Below, in pieces: positions 59,943 to 64,000 of a DNA stretch of 64,000 nt. The stretch lies in NCBI RefSeq assembly GCF_001639725.1, contig NZ_LTAW01000004.1, positions 248,001 through 312,000 on the forward strand, read 5' to 3'. The translations under genes and the position numbers were made by a program. Numbering within the stretch: the stretch's first letter is position 1; each line of letters begins with the position of its first letter. The stretch is from Marinomonas atlantica. Its GTDB lineage: Bacteria > Pseudomonadota > Gammaproteobacteria > Pseudomonadales > Marinomonadaceae. The notes below the pieces were generated by a model that was not told the DNA's origin, made no database searches, and saw only the letters and a program-made list of their open reading frames with translations.

Positions 59943-60881
59943 GTGGCTCCACAAACGTTTACGCAAATGCCATCAAACAGTGAGTTGTCTGTAGAGCTCA
60001 GTCGAACGTTGAAGAAGATGGCGTCATTGTTAACAACGTTGACGCCTTATGATGGGTACTTTCCATTATTAGAAAACCAAGTACACGTTGCTCGGTCCGC
60101 AACACTTTCAAGTCAACAGCATTGCCTGTTGGCCCTTCCAAGTATTTGTATTGTACCGCAAGGCGCAAAACATGTGTCGGTGATGCAAGCCGGTGTGGAA
60201 TATACTGAAGATGCTAGCACTATGGTGGTCTATGCCGCAGAAGTGCCGTTAGATTATAAAATCATGCAGGCAAGTCCGGAAGAACCGTATTTTTGTTTGA
60301 TGTTGCCGCTTAATAAAGACCGATTAATTGAACTGATTCCTCGAGTGTTTCCTAATGGTGTGCCAAAAACTGACAAAGCCAGTTCTGTGTACGTCAAAGG
60401 CAATGATCAACGAGTAATGAAAGCCTGCGTGCGTTTACTTGAGCTGATTGTCGAACAGGAATACGTAGATTTGTTGGTGCCGCTGGCCATTGATGAAATT
60501 CTGATTAGACTGCTAAAAAGTTCAGTCGGACCTGCTATCGCTCAGCTTGGGGTGATGGATTCCCATGCCCAGAAGGTGTCAAAGGCGATTACTTGGCTCA
60601 AAGATCACTATGCTCAGCCAATTAAAATGGAGCAGTTGGCTACGCTAAGCGGTATGAGCGTGTCGTCCTTCCATACGCACTTTAAATCGATTACCTCGAT
60701 GAGTCCTTTGCAGTATCAAAAAACGGTTAGATTGCAGCACGCTCGTCATTTGATCCGCTCACAAAGTATGGATGTAAGTCGCGCCGCATTTGAGGTGGGT
60801 TATATCAGTTCTTCACAGTTTAGTCGTGAATACTCCCGAGCGTTTGGTGTATCCCCAAGTCGTGATGTGCAGCCGTTTTAA
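59943..60881 (+). CDS. AraC family transcriptional regulator
   Basis: A 312-residue regulator: N-terminal cupin-like AraC_N domain (SQQHCLLALPSICIVPQGAK; EDASTMVVYAAEVPLDYKIM) and C-terminal double HTH (KMEQLATLSGMSVSSFHTHF, SRAAFEVGYISSSQFSREYS). This N-terminal type often senses an aldehyde or alcohol and drives an adjacent alcohol dehydrogenase, so it probably regulates the gene at 58820. The GTG at 59943 is chosen because AAGGTGAGG lies upstream; the ATG at 59967 is an alternative. Confidence 0.9.
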   Translation: MAPQTFTQMPSNSELSVELSRTLKKMASLLTTLTPYDGYFPLLENQVHVARSATLSSQQHCLLALPSICIVPQGAKHVSVMQAGVEYTEDASTMVVYAAEVPLDYKIMQASPEEPYFCLMLPLNKDRLIELIPRVFPNGVPKTDKASSVYVKGNDQRVMKACVRLLELIVEQEYVDLLVPLAIDEILIRLLKSSVGPAIAQLGVMDSHAQKVSKAITWLKDHYAQPIKMEQLATLSGMSVSSFHTHFKSITSMSPLQYQKTVRLQHARHLIRSQSMDVSRAAFEVGYISSSQFSREYSRAFGVSPSRDVQPF

Positions 60882-60896
60882 CGTATGATCACTCAG

Positions 60897-62300
60897 TTAG
60901 TCTTCACCTTCTTTCATGTTTTTCAAGCGCTTACTCAAAGCTGGTTGAGAGATACCTAACATACGTGCAGCCAGTGATTGATTATGATTGGATCGGTTCA
61001 TCGCTTCTTCTACTAACAATTTGCTTAGTTGCGTCAATGTCGGCAGCGGTTGGTCTTCTGGGAAGCGCACAGATCGCTCAAATACATCCTTTGAGTGGTT
61101 TCCAAGCAATCGTTCAAAGACACTAATATTCAATGTCTCTTGTTCACTTTGGCTCACTGCATCAAAGACTAAGGCGCGCAACTCACGTACGTTGCCAGGA
61201 AAGGAGTAGCCTTGTAAATGCAGTGCCAATGCATTGGGAATGTTTAAATAAGGTTTTTGCAGTTCATGACAAGCTTGGCGCATAAAATGATCGATCAATA
61301 AGGGGAGATCGTTTAAACGCTCGCGCAGTGCTCGGACGCTGACCATATGAGTACGCAGGCGATAGTATAAGTCTTTACGAAAGGTGCCCTTTTGCTGTTG
61401 CTCAGCTAAGTTTTGATGCGTTGCAACGATGACTCTTGCTTGGATGCGCTTTGGGCGATCACTGCCGATAGGGTAGTATTCTCCCTCTTGCAGCAGACGC
61501 AACAATTTCACTTGAGACGTTGAGCTCAGATCACCGATTTCATCCAAGAATAAAGTGCCCCCTGCCGCGCTTTCAACTAAGCCTGGGCGGACTTTGTCAG
61601 CGCCTGTGAATGCACCACGTGCATGCCCAAAGAGCGTGTCTGAGAAAATATTATCATCAAGACCAGCCACGTTGACTGTAACTAAGGGACCTTTTCGGCC
61701 ACTCAGCTCATGAATTGCACCTGCGATTAACTCTTTACCGACCCCGCTTTCCCCGGTAATCAGTACTGGTTGGCCGCTAGGGGCGATGGACTCTAAATAA
61801 CGAAACATCGATATCATATTTGGATCAGCGGTAATAAAACCAGCGAAATGATCGGCATTATTCAGTTCACTTGATAAAAGCTGAGCTCGCAGTGCTTGGT
61901 TTTCTAAGCTCAGTTCTTGGGTGTGAATGGCGCGCTTGATAGATTCAAGGATCTGCTCTTGATCAGCAGTTTTAACGATATAGTCAAAAGCGCCTTGTTT
62001 GACACAATCGACAGCAGCATCGACTTGATTTAAACCACTAAAAATAATGACGCTGACATCTGGGTATTCTTCCGTTAGCCATTTTAATAATTCTTGTCCA
62101 GAGATGACGGGCATGGTCAGATCTAAAAGCACTAAACCGATCGTTTGCTCGGACATCAAGCTTTGTACTTGCTGAGGCTCAGAACACGTTAGGATGTTAT
62201 TTATCCCATAGCGCTCTAATGTCAGTGACATGCTGCGCAGGAATGAAGGTTCGTCGTCCACTAACAGGATTTTAAATTGTGGGTAGGCCAGCTGATTCAA
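60897..62300 (-). CDS. sigma-54-dependent response regulator (NtrC family)
   Basis: A 467-residue regulator: receiver domain with the phosphoacceptor in IGLVLLDLTMPVISG (Asp near 58), AAA+ domain with Walker A ITGESGVGKELIAGA near 180 and the sigma-54 contact loop HARGAFTGADKVRPG near 225, and a C-terminal Fis-type HTH (NRSNHNQSLAARMLGISQP, ALSKRLKNM). It activates sigma-54 promoters, probably in response to the kinase encoded just upstream (25-bp gap on the same strand). Target genes are not identifiable here. Confidence 0.95.
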   Translation of the reverse strand: MNQLAYPQFKILLVDDEPSFLRSMSLTLERYGINNILTCSEPQQVQSLMSEQTIGLVLLDLTMPVISGQELLKWLTEEYPDVSVIIFSGLNQVDAAVDCVKQGAFDYIVKTADQEQILESIKRAIHTQELSLENQALRAQLLSSELNNADHFAGFITADPNMISMFRYLESIAPSGQPVLITGESGVGKELIAGAIHELSGRKGPLVTVNVAGLDDNIFSDTLFGHARGAFTGADKVRPGLVESAAGGTLFLDEIGDLSSTSQVKLLRLLQEGEYYPIGSDRPKRIQARVIVATHQNLAEQQQKGTFRKDLYYRLRTHMVSVRALRERLNDLPLLIDHFMRQACHELQKPYLNIPNALALHLQGYSFPGNVRELRALVFDAVSQSEQETLNISVFERLLGNHSKDVFERSVRFPEDQPLPTLTQLSKLLVEEAMNRSNHNQSLAARMLGISQPALSKRLKNMKEGED

Positions 62301-62324
62301 AGGTTAGTCCTCTTAAGTGAAACA

Positions 62325-64000
62325 TTAAGTTGCAACAGGGAAGCTTGCCACGGCAACAGTGCCTTCGCCAAAAGTCGATGAAAAAGACAATCGGCCTTTG
62401 TGTGCTTTTACAATTCCTGCAGACACAGATAGTCCAAGTCCTGTTCCTCCATGGTCGCGTTTCGTGGTGTAGAATGGCTCAGTTAAGCGCGCTAGCTCGT
62501 CTTGTTTTATTCCGCATCCCTCATCTTCGACAATAACATGTACCTCTTGTAGGTCGGTACTAAGGTTGGTGGAAATCGTTAACCTAGCGCTCGAACAGTC
62601 AATGGCATCACATGCGTTTAAAACAAGGTTAATAATGACTTGCTCTATTCGTTGAGGGTTACCCATTATGCGCGGTTGGCGTTGATCTAGACGTACATTA
62701 AAATGATCTGTAGCACTGCGAATGGATTTGTCGACCAAGCGAATACTAGTTTCTACGACCTGATTTAAATCTATTTCTTGGGATAAAGCGTCGGGTTGTT
62801 CCCGAGCGAAGTCTTTTAAATCATTGACGATATTACGGATACGATCTGTACTGTGTTGCATCTCATCGAGTAAATAGGGAATCTCTTCTTTCAGACGATG
62901 GTAAGGTAGCCCACCAAGCATGATGCCTTGATTTTCCTGATCGATCTCATCCAAATAAGGAAGTGCATCTTCCCATGCGCCGCGAAGAATAGGCAGGTTC
63001 AGCATCAGTAAACCTGTTGGGTTGTTGATCTCATGTGCTACCCCCGATACCAGTACGCCAAGTGAAGTCATTTTATCGGCTTGAATAAGTTGCTCCTGTT
63101 GTGCTTTGATTTGCAGGGAGCGGCGTTCAACTTCTTTGCGCAGCATGCGGTTCCAGATCATGATGCCACCCAAGATTAACAACAATGCCAAGATCGTATA
63201 AAACGCATATTGGCCGAGCTTTTTCCATGGCACTTTGGACTGTTCTAGAGTGCCAAACCATTTATCATAAATGGCTTGCTGTCGTCCCGTGTTTTTTAAA
63301 ATGGCCAAGCCTTCACTAAACAATGCGATCAAGTCTTCATGGGCAGGTAGAGCTCCGTAGCTTAAGCGTTGTCCGGCCACAGGTCGGGCGATTGGTTCTA
63401 AATTGCTGAGCCCCATTTCTTTGCTAAGGTATAAACTTGGGGAGTTAGCTGTTAACGCAAAGTCGTGTTTTCCAGAAGCTAATAAACGCAAGGCTGCAGA
63501 GTGGGTGGCAACCGGAATAATGATGGCATTTGGAACATTACGCTCTAGGTATTCATGCATGATGCTGGCATTTTGAACAATCACTTCGTAACCAGCAGCC
63601 TCTTTGATGTCGTTGACGTGAGGCCCATCTTTACGGGCAAATAAGGACTGGTTGACGATCGAGTGGGGTGAAGAAAAGATAATGGTTTGCGCGCGTTCGT
63701 CGGAATATGCAATGTTTTGTAGAGCATCAAAGGTGCCATCCAATAGCCCAGCGTAAGCACTTTGCCAGTCGGTCATGGTTAGCTCGATTTCAAAGCCCAT
63801 TACTTCAGCGATGGCGTAACTCAATTCAACGGTATAACCCGTAGGGATGCCGTCTTCATTGACAAACTCGTAAGGTGGGTAATTATAGTCTGCCGCAATG
63901 TGCACGACCCGTTTTTGCACGTCAAGCGCGGGCCTTTGTCGTGTTTCTGCCATAGTCAGTGGCGTAAAGATAAGGGCAATAAGAAGCCAAACAAGCGTGC
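62325..64000 (-). CDS. sensor histidine kinase with periplasmic binding-protein domain (partial, runs off the right end)
   Basis: A two-component kinase whose N-terminus lies beyond the window. The frame stays open upstream of the ATG at 63953 and shows a signal sequence (VWLLIALIFTPLTMA), so the real start is past 64000. Order: signal, SBP_bac_3-type periplasmic domain (residues ~10-230; YPPYEFVNEDGIPTGYTVEL), TM (~250), coiled coil, H-box GVAHEINNPTGLLMLNLP, ATPase N and G boxes (LVLNACDAI, HGGTGLGLSV). The binding-protein-like sensor suggests it detects an amino acid or small ion, as in BvgS-like kinases. The NtrC-type regulator follows. Confidence 0.9.
   Translation of the reverse strand, partial: TLVWLLIALIFTPLTMAETRQRPALDVQKRVVHIAADYNYPPYEFVNEDGIPTGYTVELSYAIAEVMGFEIELTMTDWQSAYAGLLDGTFDALQNIAYSDERAQTIIFSSPHSIVNQSLFARKDGPHVNDIKEAAGYEVIVQNASIMHEYLERNVPNAIIIPVATHSAALRLLASGKHDFALTANSPSLYLSKEMGLSNLEPIARPVAGQRLSYGALPAHEDLIALFSEGLAILKNTGRQQAIYDKWFGTLEQSKVPWKKLGQYAFYTILALLLILGGIMIWNRMLRKEVERRSLQIKAQQEQLIQADKMTSLGVLVSGVAHEINNPTGLLMLNLPILRGAWEDALPYLDEIDQENQGIMLGGLPYHRLKEEIPYLLDEMQHSTDRIRNIVNDLKDFAREQPDALSQEIDLNQVVETSIRLVDKSIRSATDHFNVRLDQRQPRIMGNPQRIEQVIINLVLNACDAIDCSSARLTISTNLSTDLQEVHVIVEDEGCGIKQDELARLTEPFYTTKRDHGGTGLGLSVSAGIVKAHKGRLSFSSTFGEGTVAVASFPVAT

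Noticed and set aside
1-64000. tRNA, rRNA, tmRNA or known riboswitch
   Set aside because: I found no cloverleaf, CCA-ended gene or conserved riboswitch core by eye; a covariance scan would be needed to exclude small ones.

Overview
The window looks like a chromosome segment of a marine gammaproteobacterium of the Oceanospirillales type; Marinomonas is my best guess. This rests on the moderate-to-low GC, the protein families present (DUF3010, MipA/OmpV, RsuA, UmuDC, GlxA-type and Lrp regulators) and a surplus of c-di-GMP and two-component genes. It is an inference from protein character, not from a marker gene: I see no rRNA, tRNA, insertion sequence, CRISPR array or prophage. Layout: 0-11 kb holds housekeeping and metabolic genes (ABC-F ATPase, DEDDy exonuclease, CreA lipoprotein, membrane diguanylate cyclase, LysE exporter, GlxA-type regulator, metallo-hydrolase, PPK2, TauD-like dioxygenase, EamA transporter facing a TetR regulator across a perfect operator palindrome). 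11-20 kb holds msrPQ, a Tat-exported binding protein paired with a hybrid histidine kinase, a WYL regulator with a small target-like gene, an MscS channel and two small genes. 20.5-22.4 kb encodes a 595-residue protein of unknown family; three decayed fragments of its paralogues lie at 3.7, 8.7 and 11.5 kb, and a 42-bp structured repeat flanks it. 22.8-26.1 kb is an integron gene-cassette array without an integrase (CALIN type): five co-oriented cassettes, each with its own attC, encoding a probable PD-(D/E)XK-like protein, an alpha/beta hydrolase, a transglutaminase-fold protein, a GIY-YIG (T5orf172-like) protein and a small protein whose relative is a chromosomal gene at 34.9 kb. 26-31 kb has cytosine deaminase, a META/MliC lipoprotein and an EAL phosphodiesterase. 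31-50 kb is dominated by a family of six small secreted proteins (about 85-95 aa) in four loci. All four loci share an upstream architecture: a 23-bp motif and a promoter-like block separated by a nearly constant 309-310 bp of otherwise diverged DNA. Interspersed are Lrp, a nucleoside-recognition membrane protein, a Cache-GGDEF cyclase, a MipA/membrane protein/LytS-LytR cluster, a chemoreceptor, RsuA, a SulP transporter, a UbiA-family prenyltransferase and SOS-controlled umuDC. 50-64 kb holds LysR/MFS, Lrp/cysteine-synthase-like, methyltransferase, a dimeric monooxygenase, a LOG-family protein, a PAS-GGDEF cyclase, a possible structured leader or small RNA before a GNAT gene, an alcohol dehydrogenase with an AraC regulator, and an NtrC-type response regulator with its binding-protein-domain histidine kinase, which runs off the right end. 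How it fits together: signal transduction dominates (three predicted active diguanylate cyclases, one EAL phosphodiesterase, one chemoreceptor, three kinase systems). The most unusual features are the uncharacterised secreted-protein family with its conserved long upstream element, the 595-aa family with its trail of relics, and the integrase-less cassette array.
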